Assembly: GCF_004005495.1 (NCBI RefSeq)
Contig: NZ_RZYA01000001.1
Location: 496,001 to 560,000, forward strand
Direction: 5' to 3'
DNA length: 64,000 bases
From: Streptomyces antnestii
Lineage (GTDB): Bacteria; Actinomycetota; Actinomycetes; Streptomycetales; Streptomycetaceae
Part shown: positions 43,701-51,349 of the stretch, one piece after another
Position numbering within the stretch: position 1 is the stretch's first letter
Layout of the letters: every line of letters starts with the position of its first letter
The notes under the pieces: generated by a model
Seen by the model: only the letters and a program-made list of their open reading frames with translations
What the model was told of the DNA's origin: nothing
Database searches by the model: none
Program-made: the position numbers and the translations under genes

Positions 43701-45081
43701 CGGATCCCTGGAACGGCTCAGGCGCGAGGGCCGCATCGTCGTCGTGGGCGCCTCACTGGCCGGCCTGCGCGCCGCCGAAGCGCTGCGGGCCAAGGGCTTC
43801 GAGGGCTCCCTGACCATGATCGGCGACGAGCCCCACGAGCCGTACGACCGGCCCCCGCTCTCCAAGCAGGTACTGCTGGGCAGGGCGGCCGCCGACCGCA
43901 CCGCGCTGCCCAGGCTCCGACCGGTCGACGCGACCTGGCGGCTCGGTGTCCCCGCCAGCGGCCTGGACATGGCCGCACGGCGGGTGCGGCTGGCCGACGG
44001 CGACGAGGTGCCGTACGACCGGCTGCTGATCGCCACCGGGGTCCGGGCGCGACCGTGGCCGCACGAGGCCGAGGCGGAACTCGACGGCGTCTTCGTCCTG
44101 CGGACCCGTGACGACAGCGCCGCGCTCGCGCGGCGGCTCGACGCGGGGCCCAAGCGGGTCCTCGTCATCGGGGCCGGGTTCACCGGCTCGGAGATCGCCT
44201 CCGCCTGCCGTGAACGCGGCCTCCCCGTCACCGTCGCCGAGCGCGGCTCGGCCCCCCTGGTCGGCGCCCTCGGCGGGGTGGTCGGCTCGGTCGCCGCCGA
44301 ACTCCAGCGGGAGCACGGGGTCGACCTGCGATGCGGGGTCATGGTGACCGCTCTGGAAGGCGACACCTCGGGACGGGTACGCGCGGCGCACCTGTCCGAC
44401 GGCTCCACCGTGGAGGCCGACGTGGTGATCGTCTCGCTCGGGGCCACCCGCAACACCGAATGGCTCGCCGGGTCCGGACTCGGGGCGGGCCCCCGGGGCA
44501 TCGCCTGCGACGCCGGCTGCCGTGCCTTCGACATTCGCGGGATAGTCACCGACGACATCTACGCGGCGGGCGACGTCGCCCGCTCTCCCCACGCCCTCTT
44601 CGGCTACCAGTTCCTGTCCCTGGAGCACTGGGGCAACGCCGTCTCACAGGCCCGGATCGCGGCGCACAACATGCTCAGCGAGAGCACCGACCGCCTCCCT
44701 CACATGGAGGTGCCGGCCTTCTGGTCCGCGCAGTTCGGAGTCAACATCAAGTCCGTCGGGGCGCCGTCGCTGGGGACGGAGATCCTCATCTCGCAGGGCT
44801 CGCTCCAGGAGCGGCGGTTCGTCGGTGTCTACGGGTATCAGGGGCGCGTCATCGGCGCGGTCGCCTTCGACCATGCCCGGTGGCTGCCGTTCTACCGGGA
44901 GCTGATCGAGACCACCGCGTCGTTCCCGCCACCGTTCGACAACGTAGACCGGCGCCCGGGCGGACAGCGGCCGATCGACGCGGACTTCCCCGACCCGTCG
45001 GTCCCCACGCACGGCCCCACCGTGACCCTCAGCGGATACTCGCCGGCCGACCGCCGGATGACGTTCACCCCCGCGCACTGA
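43690..45081 (+). CDS. Ferredoxin reductase (FAD/NAD-dependent)
   Basis: A 463-residue flavoprotein of the rubredoxin/ferredoxin reductase type. FAD-binding IVVVGASLAGLRAAEALRA at the N-terminus, EPYDRPPLSKQVLLG, the NAD(P)H fold VLVIGAGFTGSEIASACRE, and the second FAD motif IYAAGDVARSPHALFG. A C-terminal domain (FWSAQFGVNIKSVG) completes it. The additional 60-residue tail ends at a Pro/Asp-rich region. GTG 43690 gives 11 bp overlap with the ferredoxin gene. Confidence 0.9.
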   Translation: MPGDGSLERLRREGRIVVVGASLAGLRAAEALRAKGFEGSLTMIGDEPHEPYDRPPLSKQVLLGRAAADRTALPRLRPVDATWRLGVPASGLDMAARRVRLADGDEVPYDRLLIATGVRARPWPHEAEAELDGVFVLRTRDDSAALARRLDAGPKRVLVIGAGFTGSEIASACRERGLPVTVAERGSAPLVGALGGVVGSVAAELQREHGVDLRCGVMVTALEGDTSGRVRAAHLSDGSTVEADVVIVSLGATRNTEWLAGSGLGAGPRGIACDAGCRAFDIRGIVTDDIYAAGDVARSPHALFGYQFLSLEHWGNAVSQARIAAHNMLSESTDRLPHMEVPAFWSAQFGVNIKSVGAPSLGTEILISQGSLQERRFVGVYGYQGRVIGAVAFDHARWLPFYRELIETTASFPPPFDNVDRRPGGQRPIDADFPDPSVPTHGPTVTLSGYSPADRRMTFTPAH

Positions 45082-45113
45082 CCCCGTACGGCCAACGGCC
45101 ACGAGGACCCGCC

Positions 45114-46349
45114 ATGACGCAATCCCTGCTGCACCAGATCCTGGACCACGCCAACCGCGCCAACCCGTACCCGCTCTACGAAGAGCTGCGGAAGACGCCG
45201 GTACACCATGTGGACGGCGGCCCGTACGTCGTCAGCACCTATTACGAGATCCGCAGCCTCCTGCACGATCCCCGGATCAGCTCCGACGTCCGCAATCTGG
45301 CCTCGACCGCCCGGGACCCGCTGGCCGGGCCGGCCCAGGAGGAGAGCGCCCTGCCGCCCAGTTTCCTGCGGCTCGACCCGCCGGAACACGACCGGCTGCG
45401 ACGCATGACGAACCGGCCCTTCGGCCCGCCGCACTCCCCCCGCCGGATCGACGGGATGCGCGGGGAGCTCCACGACATCGTCTCCGGCCTCATCGACGAC
45501 ATCGGCGACCCGGACCGGATCGACCTGGTGGACCAGTTCTCGTACCCCTTCCCGGTGACCGTGATCTGCCGGCTGCTCGGGGTGCCGCGCGAGGACGAGG
45601 CGCGCTTCCACACCTGGGCGGACACGCTCGCCGCCAGCCTGGACCCCGACCCGGACGCGGATCCCGCCGAGCGGGGCAAGGGCGCGAACGAGGCCCGTAT
45701 GCAGCTGGGCATGTACCTGGCCGGCCTGATCGAGGAACGCCGCAAGAATCCCGGCGACGACATGCTCTCCCGGCTGGCGACGGCCCAGGGCGAGGACGGC
45801 GCCATGACGACGATGGAGCTGCTCAGTACCGCGGCACTGCTGCTGATCGCGGGGCACGAGACCACCGTCAATCTCATCACCAACGGAATGCTGACGCTGC
45901 TGCGCCATCCCGACGTCCTGCAGCGGCTGCGCGAGGATCCGGGGTTTGCCGTGCCCCTCGTCGAGGAGCTGCTGCGCTTCGAGCCGCCGGTGCAGCTGGT
46001 GCCACAGCGCACCACCCTCGCCGACATCGAGGTCCGCGGCGTCACCATCCCCAAGGGCGCCTCCCTCTGGCTGGTTCTGGCGTCCGGCAACCGCGACCCC
46101 CAGCGCTTCGAGGACCCGGACCGCTTCGACCCGGACCGCCGGGACATCCAGCACCTCGGCCTGGGCAGCGGCATCCACAGCTGTTTCGGCGCACCGCTCG
46201 CCCGCCTCGAGGCCCAGTTCGCCCTGTCGGAACTGGCCCGGAGGCTGGAGAACCCACGTCTCCTTGAGGACCCGCCGCCGTACCGGCAGAACGCCGTGCT
46301 GCGCGGGCCGCGGCATCTGCCCATCTCGTGCGACGGGATCCGCCCGTGA
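45114..46349 (+). CDS. Cytochrome P450
   Basis: A 411-residue bacterial class I P450. The I-helix oxygen-binding motif is IAGHETTVN, the K-helix ExxR is EELLRFE, and the heme Cys357 lies in LGSGIHSCFGAPLAR; here Leu replaces the usual Phe of the FGxGxHxC motif. With its own ferredoxin and reductase upstream (32 bp gap) it forms a complete monooxygenase system. No biosynthetic genes are beside it, so the substrate is open; detoxification or a modifying role are both possible. Confidence 0.92.
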   Translation: MTQSLLHQILDHANRANPYPLYEELRKTPVHHVDGGPYVVSTYYEIRSLLHDPRISSDVRNLASTARDPLAGPAQEESALPPSFLRLDPPEHDRLRRMTNRPFGPPHSPRRIDGMRGELHDIVSGLIDDIGDPDRIDLVDQFSYPFPVTVICRLLGVPREDEARFHTWADTLAASLDPDPDADPAERGKGANEARMQLGMYLAGLIEERRKNPGDDMLSRLATAQGEDGAMTTMELLSTAALLLIAGHETTVNLITNGMLTLLRHPDVLQRLREDPGFAVPLVEELLRFEPPVQLVPQRTTLADIEVRGVTIPKGASLWLVLASGNRDPQRFEDPDRFDPDRRDIQHLGLGSGIHSCFGAPLARLEAQFALSELARRLENPRLLEDPPPYRQNAVLRGPRHLPISCDGIRP

Positions 46350-46383
46350 CGGCATCCGCCGGGCGTGATCCACACGAGAGGTC

Positions 46384-47124
46384 CTAGGGGTGCGCCGTGT
46401 CTAGTCGGCGCAGCAGCTTCGGCAGCGCGGTGCCGATCGGTTCGCGGATGATCTCGTCGGCCCGTTCGTCGTACGGCGTCGCCTCGGCGTTGACGATGAC
46501 GAGCCGCGCCCCGTGATCCGCGGCGACACCGGCGAGCCCGGCGGCGGGCTGCACCTGAAGACTGCTCCCCACGGCGACGAACACCTGACACGCCTTGGTG
46601 ATCGCGACGGCCTCGCCGAGGACCACCGGATCGAGCCGCTCCCCGAACATCACGGTCGCCGACTTGAGGATCCCCCCGCACTCCAGGCACGGCGGATCGT
46701 CCTCCCCCGCCTCGACCCGGGCGAGCGCGTCCTCCATCGGCCCGCGCGCGTGACACCGGGTACACGTGAACTTCCGTGCTGTGCCGTGCAGTTCGAGCAC
46801 CTTGCGATCGGGCATACCGGCGAGCTGGTGCAGCCCGTCCACGTTCTGCGTGATCACCCGCACGGGCACCCCGGCCCGCTCCAGATCCGCGACCGAGCGG
46901 TGCGCGGCGTTCGGCTCGGCGGCGAGCGTCCGGTTCTTCCGCCGGATCTGCCACGACCTGCGCCGGATCTCGGGATCACCCATGTAGTAGTCGTACGTGA
47001 CGAGCTTCTCGGCCTCGGGATCCCGCCGCCACAGGCCGTTCGGCCCGCGGTAGTCCGGGATCCCGGAGTCCGTGGAGATCCCGGCACCACTGAGAATCGC
47101 GACAAGCGGCTGCTGCGTGCTCAT
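46384..47124 (-). CDS. Sir2-family NAD-dependent protein deacylase
   Basis: A 246-residue sirtuin. NAD-binding GAGISTDSGIPDYRG, catalytic ITQNVDGLHQLAG with His in LELHGTARK, the zinc Cys4 set in CTRCHARG and CLECGG, and VAVGSSLQVQPA. It removes acyl groups from lysines, making nicotinamide and O-acetyl-ADP-ribose. TACCCT 7 nt before the ATG suggests a leaderless transcript. A NUDIX and an ADP-ribosylglycohydrolase gene lie directly upstream on the same strand. Confidence 0.93.
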   Translation of the reverse strand: MSTQQPLVAILSGAGISTDSGIPDYRGPNGLWRRDPEAEKLVTYDYYMGDPEIRRRSWQIRRKNRTLAAEPNAAHRSVADLERAGVPVRVITQNVDGLHQLAGMPDRKVLELHGTARKFTCTRCHARGPMEDALARVEAGEDDPPCLECGGILKSATVMFGERLDPVVLGEAVAITKACQVFVAVGSSLQVQPAAGLAGVAADHGARLVIVNAEATPYDERADEIIREPIGTALPKLLRRLDTAHP

Positions 47125-47131
47125 GGCGCCG

Positions 47132-47137
47132 AGGGTA
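47132..47137 (-). promoter_or_regulatory. -10 box TACCCT for a leaderless start at 47124
   Basis: Minus-strand TACCCT ends 7 nt before the Sir2 ATG; no Shine-Dalgarno. Confidence 0.45.
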
Positions 47138-47200
47138 GGACGGACCGGTGGTTCCCGGCGAACGCTTAACGCCGCCTGCGGTGCCGTCGCGGGAAGACCG

Positions 47201-47263
47201 GGCGTCAGTCGTTGCCGGTGAGGCGTCAGCCGTTGCCGGTGAGCGGAGCGCCTTTTCCGGTGA
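47201..47263. repeat. Three 21 bp tandem repeats behind the NUDIX gene
   Basis: Units 47201-47221, 47222-47242 and 47243-47263; the first two differ by one base, the third is weaker. All end TTGCCGGTGA or TTTCCGGTGA. A further partial unit runs into the stop codon of the NUDIX gene at 47272. Confidence 0.85.
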
Positions 47264-47271
47264 GTGGGGCG

Positions 47272-47769
47272 TCAGCCGACCGGGACGCCGTCCTCCAGTT
47301 CCGCCGCCCCCCGGTCCTCCGTGAGGACGTCAAGGGCCGCGCTCACCCGGCGGCCGAGGGGGCCCGGCAGGTACCGGTGCAGCTCGGCCCGCTCGACGAG
47401 GCGCCACGACAGCAGCTCCTCCTCCTGGAGCCTGATCGCCTTGAACTGGTTCTCGTCCAGGACACCGCCGTCGTACAGATACGCCACCAGCGGCGGCCGC
47501 GCGGCCGTGGCCGACACCCAGTCGACGGCCAGCAGCCGGCCGAGCGCCACGTCGAGGCCGATCTCCTCGGCCGTCTCGCGCCGGGCGCCCTGGCGCGGGC
47601 TCTCCCCGGCGTCGGACTCGACGGTGCCGCCGGGCAGCGCCCACCCGTCGCGGTAGTTCGGCTCGACGAGCAGCACGCGCCCCTCGCCGTCGAGGAAGAG
47701 CGCGGCGGCGCCGCACAGGACACGGGGGAGACCCGCGATGTACGCGGCGAACTCGGCGGTGGAGGTCAT
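47272..47769 (-). CDS. NUDIX hydrolase
   Basis: A 165-residue NUDIX protein. The box is complete: GGTVESDAGESPRQGARRET then AEEIGLD, with the metal-binding RETAEE core. Start MTSTAEFAAYIAGLP at ATG 47769 is chosen because TACGCT lies 6 nt upstream (leaderless pattern). Substrate is probably a nucleoside diphosphate-linked compound; its place between Sir2 and ADP-ribosylglycohydrolase makes ADP-ribose a good guess, though not proven. Confidence 0.88.
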   Translation of the reverse strand: MTSTAEFAAYIAGLPRVLCGAAALFLDGEGRVLLVEPNYRDGWALPGGTVESDAGESPRQGARRETAEEIGLDVALGRLLAVDWVSATAARPPLVAYLYDGGVLDENQFKAIRLQEEELLSWRLVERAELHRYLPGPLGRRVSAALDVLTEDRGAAELEDGVPVG

Positions 47770-47775
47770 GAGGGA

Positions 47776-47781
47776 AGCGTA
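47776..47781 (-). promoter_or_regulatory. -10 box TACGCT for a leaderless start at 47769
   Basis: Minus-strand TACGCT ends 6 nt before the NUDIX ATG. Confidence 0.5.
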
Positions 47782-47813
47782 ACGACCGCGCGCGACCGCC
47801 CGCGCGCGCCGGA

Positions 47814-48875
47814 TCACTCCTCGGCCAACTCGACGGTACGTGCGGCGAGTTCACTGATCCGCACGCCGTCGAACCCGAACACCGCACTCCGCACCCGGTC
47901 CTCCAGCGGGTCCTTCCAGCGCGCCGGGATCGCCGCGGCCCCGCACAGCACTCCGGCCACGGACCCGGCCGTCGCGCCGTTCGAGTCCGTGTCCAGGCCG
48001 CCGCGCACCGTGAGCGCGAGGGTGCGGGTGAAGTCGCCGTCGCCGTACAGGAGTCCCGCCGAGATGACGGCCGCGTTCGGGACGGTGTGGATCCAGCCGA
48101 GCCCGGCCGTCTCCTCGTCGAGCGTGGCCAGGGCCTCCTCCCGGCTCAGCCCCGCCTCGTGGAGCGACACCGCGCGGCGCACCGTGCGGGACAGGCGGCT
48201 GCTCGCCGGGATCACGGTGAGGGCGGTGTCGAGCGCGGCGCGCGCACCCGGCGCCGTGAACGCCGCCGCGACGAGCGCCGCCGCCCACATCGCCCCGTAC
48301 ACGCCGTTGCCCGTGTGGGACAGGACCGCGTCGCGGCGCGCCAGGAACGCCGCGCGGTGCGGGTCGCCCGGGCACGTCCAGCCGAAGACGTCCGCCCGGA
48401 TCAGCGCGCCGATCCACTCCTGGTACGGGTTGTCGTACGTCGCCGTGAGGGGCGGCTTCAGCCCGTTCGCGAGATTGCGGTACGCCGCCCGCTCCGCGGT
48501 GAAGGTCTGCAGGTACGGCAGCCGCAGCAGCCACAGCTCGCCGACCTCCTCGGTGGTGAACGCGAAGCCGTGCGTCTCCAGGAGGTGCAGGCCGAGGACC
48601 GCGTAGTCCACGTCGTCGTCGCGGCAGCTGCCGTGGATCCGGCCGCGCACGCAACTCTGCCACTCGGGGCGCAGCGCGCGGGCGTCCGCCTCGTCGGCGG
48701 GTTCCGGCAGATAGTCGGTGAGCGGCAGGGCGGCGGTCCGCCGCAGGTAGGCGTCGATGCGCGCGCGGGTCCAGTACTCGCCCTGTTCCACCGGCTTGCC
48801 GAGCATGTTGCCCGCGATCCGGCCGTACCAGCCGCCGAGTACGCGGTCCTGAAGGTCACCGCCCACGGGGGTCAT
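47814..48875 (-). CDS. ADP-ribosylglycohydrolase family protein
   Basis: A 353-residue ARH/DraG-fold protein. RVLGGWYGRIAGNMLGKPVE is the start of the fold, RDDDVDYAVLGLHLLE gives the first metal-binding Asp cluster, and GGLDTDSNGATAGSVAGVL gives the C-terminal metal site. It should release ADP-ribose from proteins or small molecules. ATG 48875 starts MTPVGGDLQDRVLGG. Neighbouring NUDIX and Sir2 genes share its strand, giving a row of ADP-ribose-related functions. Confidence 0.88.
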   Translation of the reverse strand: MTPVGGDLQDRVLGGWYGRIAGNMLGKPVEQGEYWTRARIDAYLRRTAALPLTDYLPEPADEADARALRPEWQSCVRGRIHGSCRDDDVDYAVLGLHLLETHGFAFTTEEVGELWLLRLPYLQTFTAERAAYRNLANGLKPPLTATYDNPYQEWIGALIRADVFGWTCPGDPHRAAFLARRDAVLSHTGNGVYGAMWAAALVAAAFTAPGARAALDTALTVIPASSRLSRTVRRAVSLHEAGLSREEALATLDEETAGLGWIHTVPNAAVISAGLLYGDGDFTRTLALTVRGGLDTDSNGATAGSVAGVLCGAAAIPARWKDPLEDRVRSAVFGFDGVRISELAARTVELAEE

Positions 48876-49068
48876 GCTTCCGGTGTACCCGAAGAAGGGG
48901 CGGGGGTGACCGCGCCCGCCGCACCGGCTTGATCGATCATTTCTATGCCGGTGCCGCCCTGGAAAGAGCGCATATGACCGGCGATAACATCCCGGCCCGC
49001 CGTTTCGCGGACCGGACAGCCATGGGCAGCGGGCCCCACCTCCGGTTAAGGTCGCAGCGGCGCGACTG

Positions 49069-49108
49069 CCTTGCGCGAGCAAGGCGCGAAAGCAAGGGGA
49101 ATGCAAGG
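49069..49108 (+). promoter_or_regulatory. Three GCAAGG repeats and a hairpin before glycerate kinase
   Basis: GCAAGG occurs at 49079-49084, 49092-49097 and 49103-49108. The first forms a perfect hairpin with CCTTGC (49069-49074). It may be an operator or translational control element; the last copy overlaps the ribosome-binding/start region. Confidence 0.4.
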
Positions 49109-50259
49109 TGGCGGACGCTGGAGTGACGGCGGAGCGCGTGCTCATCGCCGCGGACAAGTTCAAGGGCTCGCTCACGGCCGTACAGGTCGCGGAGCGGGTC
49201 ACGGCCGGTCTGCGGCGGATCGCGCCCGGGGTGCGGATCGAGTCCGTGCCCGTCGCGGACGGCGGCGACGGCACGGTGGCCGCGGCCGTGGCGGCCGGGT
49301 TCGAGCGCCGCGAGGTACGGGTCACGGGCCCGCTCGGTGACCAGGTCAACGCGGCGTACGCCCTGCGGGACGGCACGGCCGTCGTCGAGATGGCCGAGGC
49401 CTCCGGGCTCCAGCTGCTGCCCGAGGGCGTCTTCGCGCCCCTCACCTCGACCACGTACGGGTCCGGCGAGCTGCTGGCCGCGGCGCTCGACGCGGGCGCC
49501 CGCTCCATCGTGTTCGGCGTCGGCGGCAGCGCCACGACCGACGGCGGTGCCGGGATGCTGGCCGCCCTCGGCGCGCGCTTCCTGGACGCGGACGGCAAGC
49601 CGGTCGGCCCCGGCGGCGGCGCCCTCGCGGACCTCGCGACGGCCGACCTTTCGGGCCTCGACCCGCGTCTCGCCGACGTCGAGATCGTCCTCGCCAGCGA
49701 CGTAGACAACCCGCTGACCGGCCCGAAGGGCGCCCCCGCCGTGTACGGCCCGCAGAAGGGCGCCACGCCGGACGACGTGGCCACCCTCGACGCGGCGCTC
49801 GCCCACTTCGCGCGGGTCCTGGCGGAGTCGATCGGCCCGAAGGCGCTGGAGTACGCGGACTCGCCCGGCGCGGGAGCCGCCGGCGGCATCGGCTACGGCG
49901 CCCTCGTCGGACTCGGTGCGAGCTTCCGGGCCGGGATCGAGGTCATGCTCGACGTCCTCGGCTTCGCACCGGCGCTCGCCGGCGCCTCCCTAGTCATCAC
50001 CGGAGAGGGCTCCCTCGACGAGCAGACCCTGCACGGCAAGGCCCCGGCGGGCGTCGCCGCGGCGGCCCGCGCCGCGGGTGTCGAGGTCGTGGCGGTCTGC
50101 GGCCGGCTCGCCCTCCCCGCGGAGGCCCTGGGCCGCGCCGGTATCCGCCGCGCCTACGCCCTGACGGACGTGGAGCCGGACGTGGCCCGCTGCATCGCCG
50201 AGGCGGGCCCGATCCTGGAGACGGTCGCGGAGCGCATCGCCGCGGACTTCCTGGTCTGA
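49108..50259 (+). CDS. Glycerate kinase
   Basis: A 383-residue GckA/GarK-family kinase. VLIAADKFKGSLTAVQVAER is the family start, PVADGGDGTVAAA and GVGGSATTDGGAGMLAALGA are the nucleotide/substrate signatures, and VITGEGSLDEQTLHGKAPAG is the C-terminal motif. It phosphorylates D-glycerate to 2- or 3-phosphoglycerate, feeding glycolysis from glyoxylate-derived carbon. GTG start with AGGGG 8 nt upstream. A 14 bp hairpin follows the stop. Confidence 0.92.
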   Translation: MADAGVTAERVLIAADKFKGSLTAVQVAERVTAGLRRIAPGVRIESVPVADGGDGTVAAAVAAGFERREVRVTGPLGDQVNAAYALRDGTAVVEMAEASGLQLLPEGVFAPLTSTTYGSGELLAAALDAGARSIVFGVGGSATTDGGAGMLAALGARFLDADGKPVGPGGGALADLATADLSGLDPRLADVEIVLASDVDNPLTGPKGAPAVYGPQKGATPDDVATLDAALAHFARVLAESIGPKALEYADSPGAGAAGGIGYGALVGLGASFRAGIEVMLDVLGFAPALAGASLVITGEGSLDEQTLHGKAPAGVAAAARAAGVEVVAVCGRLALPAEALGRAGIRRAYALTDVEPDVARCIAEAGPILETVAERIAADFLV

Positions 50260-50265
50260 CGCACG

Positions 50266-50297
50266 GGGGTGACGCGTCGACCCCGACGCGTCACCCC
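50266..50297. terminator. Terminator after glycerate kinase
   Basis: A perfect 14 bp stem, GGGGTGACGCGTCG (50266-50279) and its complement (50284-50297), with a 4 nt loop. Confidence 0.8.
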
Positions 50298-50392
50298 GGG
50301 TCTTGCGTTGCTCGGGTCTTGCGTTGCCCGGGTCCTGTGTCGCCCGGGTCCTATGTCACTCCGGTCCCACCTCACTCCGGTCCCACGTCACC
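50297..50392. repeat. Six 16 bp tandem repeats running into the PaaX-type gene
   Basis: Units at 50297, 50313, 50329, 50345, 50361 and 50377, of form CGGGTCTTGCGTTGCT drifting to CCGGTCCCACGTCACC. Copies 5 and 6 cover the last codons and stop of the minus-strand gene at 50372. Confidence 0.9.
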
Positions 50393-51241
50393 CAGGCCGT
50401 GTTCCGAAGGCCCGCCCCGGCCCTGCGCGAGGCTCCGCCAGTGCTCGTCGGCCGGCGCACGCACCGCGCGCCATGTGTCGACGAAGAGACGGGTCGCCGT
50501 GTGGCCGGGCCAGTCCGTGGGGAGCAGCGCTCCGGGGAGCCGGGAGTCGCGCGCGAACGTGCCGCGCCAGGCGTGCACGAGCCGCGTCCGCGCGACGAAC
50601 GCCTCCTCGGCGGAGCCGGCCCGCACCCCGCGAAAGCGCGCCACGAACTCCTCGTGCGCCGCGCGCACGGCATCCAAGTCCCAGGCCCTGCGCACCAGTT
50701 CGGCGTCGTCGTCCGCGCGGGACGTGAGCCAGAGCGCGTACGGGGCGAGCCCCTGGTCGGCGAGCAGCGCGCGCAGCGCCGGTACGCCCCCGGCGTCCGC
50801 CGCGACCCACACCCCCTGGCCCAGCGGCCCGAACCCCTCGAAGGCCAGCTGTTCCTCGACCAGGGCCCGGTCCCGCCACGCCTCCGCCGGTACCCGCAGC
50901 AGCAGTTGCTGCCACTCGCCGTGCCACGGTGTCTCCTCGACCGCCCGTTCGAGGCGGTGTGTCCACGCCGTGAGCAGGGTGACCAGGCGCGGTTCCAGGA
51001 CGACGCGCGTGCGGCGCCCCACGGGCTCCGTCCGCAGCCAGCCCTCCCGCACGAGCCGCGTCAGCGCCCGCCGCGTCGCCGCCTCACCGACCCCGCAGGC
51101 GCCGAGCGCGCCCACGACGGCCCCCGCCATGACGCGCTCGTCGCCGGGATAGCGCACGTACTCGCCGAGCACGGTCAGCAGCAGCGTCCGCGCGCTCGGC
51201 GAGCCGTCCGCGCGCCGCCGCGTCCGTGGTGCCCCCTCCAA
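50372..51241 (-). CDS. PaaX-family transcriptional regulator
   Basis: A 289-residue regulator. SARTLLLTVLGEYVRYPG is the PaaX winged-helix start, RRALTRLVREGWLRTEPVGR the recognition helix region and wing, and the C-terminal domain includes EEFVARFRGVRAGSAEEAF. PaaX proteins repress aromatic-acid (often phenylacetyl-CoA) degradation genes; no paa genes are present, so the target is probably the divergent LLM monooxygenase. TTG 51241 is accepted because AGGGAGGT lies 8 nt upstream. Its last codons belong to a 16 bp tandem repeat. Confidence 0.85.
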   Translation of the reverse strand: MEGAPRTRRRADGSPSARTLLLTVLGEYVRYPGDERVMAGAVVGALGACGVGEAATRRALTRLVREGWLRTEPVGRRTRVVLEPRLVTLLTAWTHRLERAVEETPWHGEWQQLLLRVPAEAWRDRALVEEQLAFEGFGPLGQGVWVAADAGGVPALRALLADQGLAPYALWLTSRADDDAELVRRAWDLDAVRAAHEEFVARFRGVRAGSAEEAFVARTRLVHAWRGTFARDSRLPGALLPTDWPGHTATRLFVDTWRAVRAPADEHWRSLAQGRGGPSEHGLGDVGPE

Positions 51242-51349
51242 CTCCGGCCACCTCCCTGTCTGTTGACCTGCGTGACGCCCGGATGTAGGACGTAAGAAGC
51301 AAGATGCTCGACCTTATGTCCAACGTCCGTCCCGACGAAAGGCGTACGC

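Noticed and set aside
46384..48875. A toxin-antitoxin or anti-phage defence system
   Set aside because: Sir2 and NUDIX domains occur in defence systems, but here Sir2 is the stand-alone deacylase type with complete zinc site and there is no effector partner.
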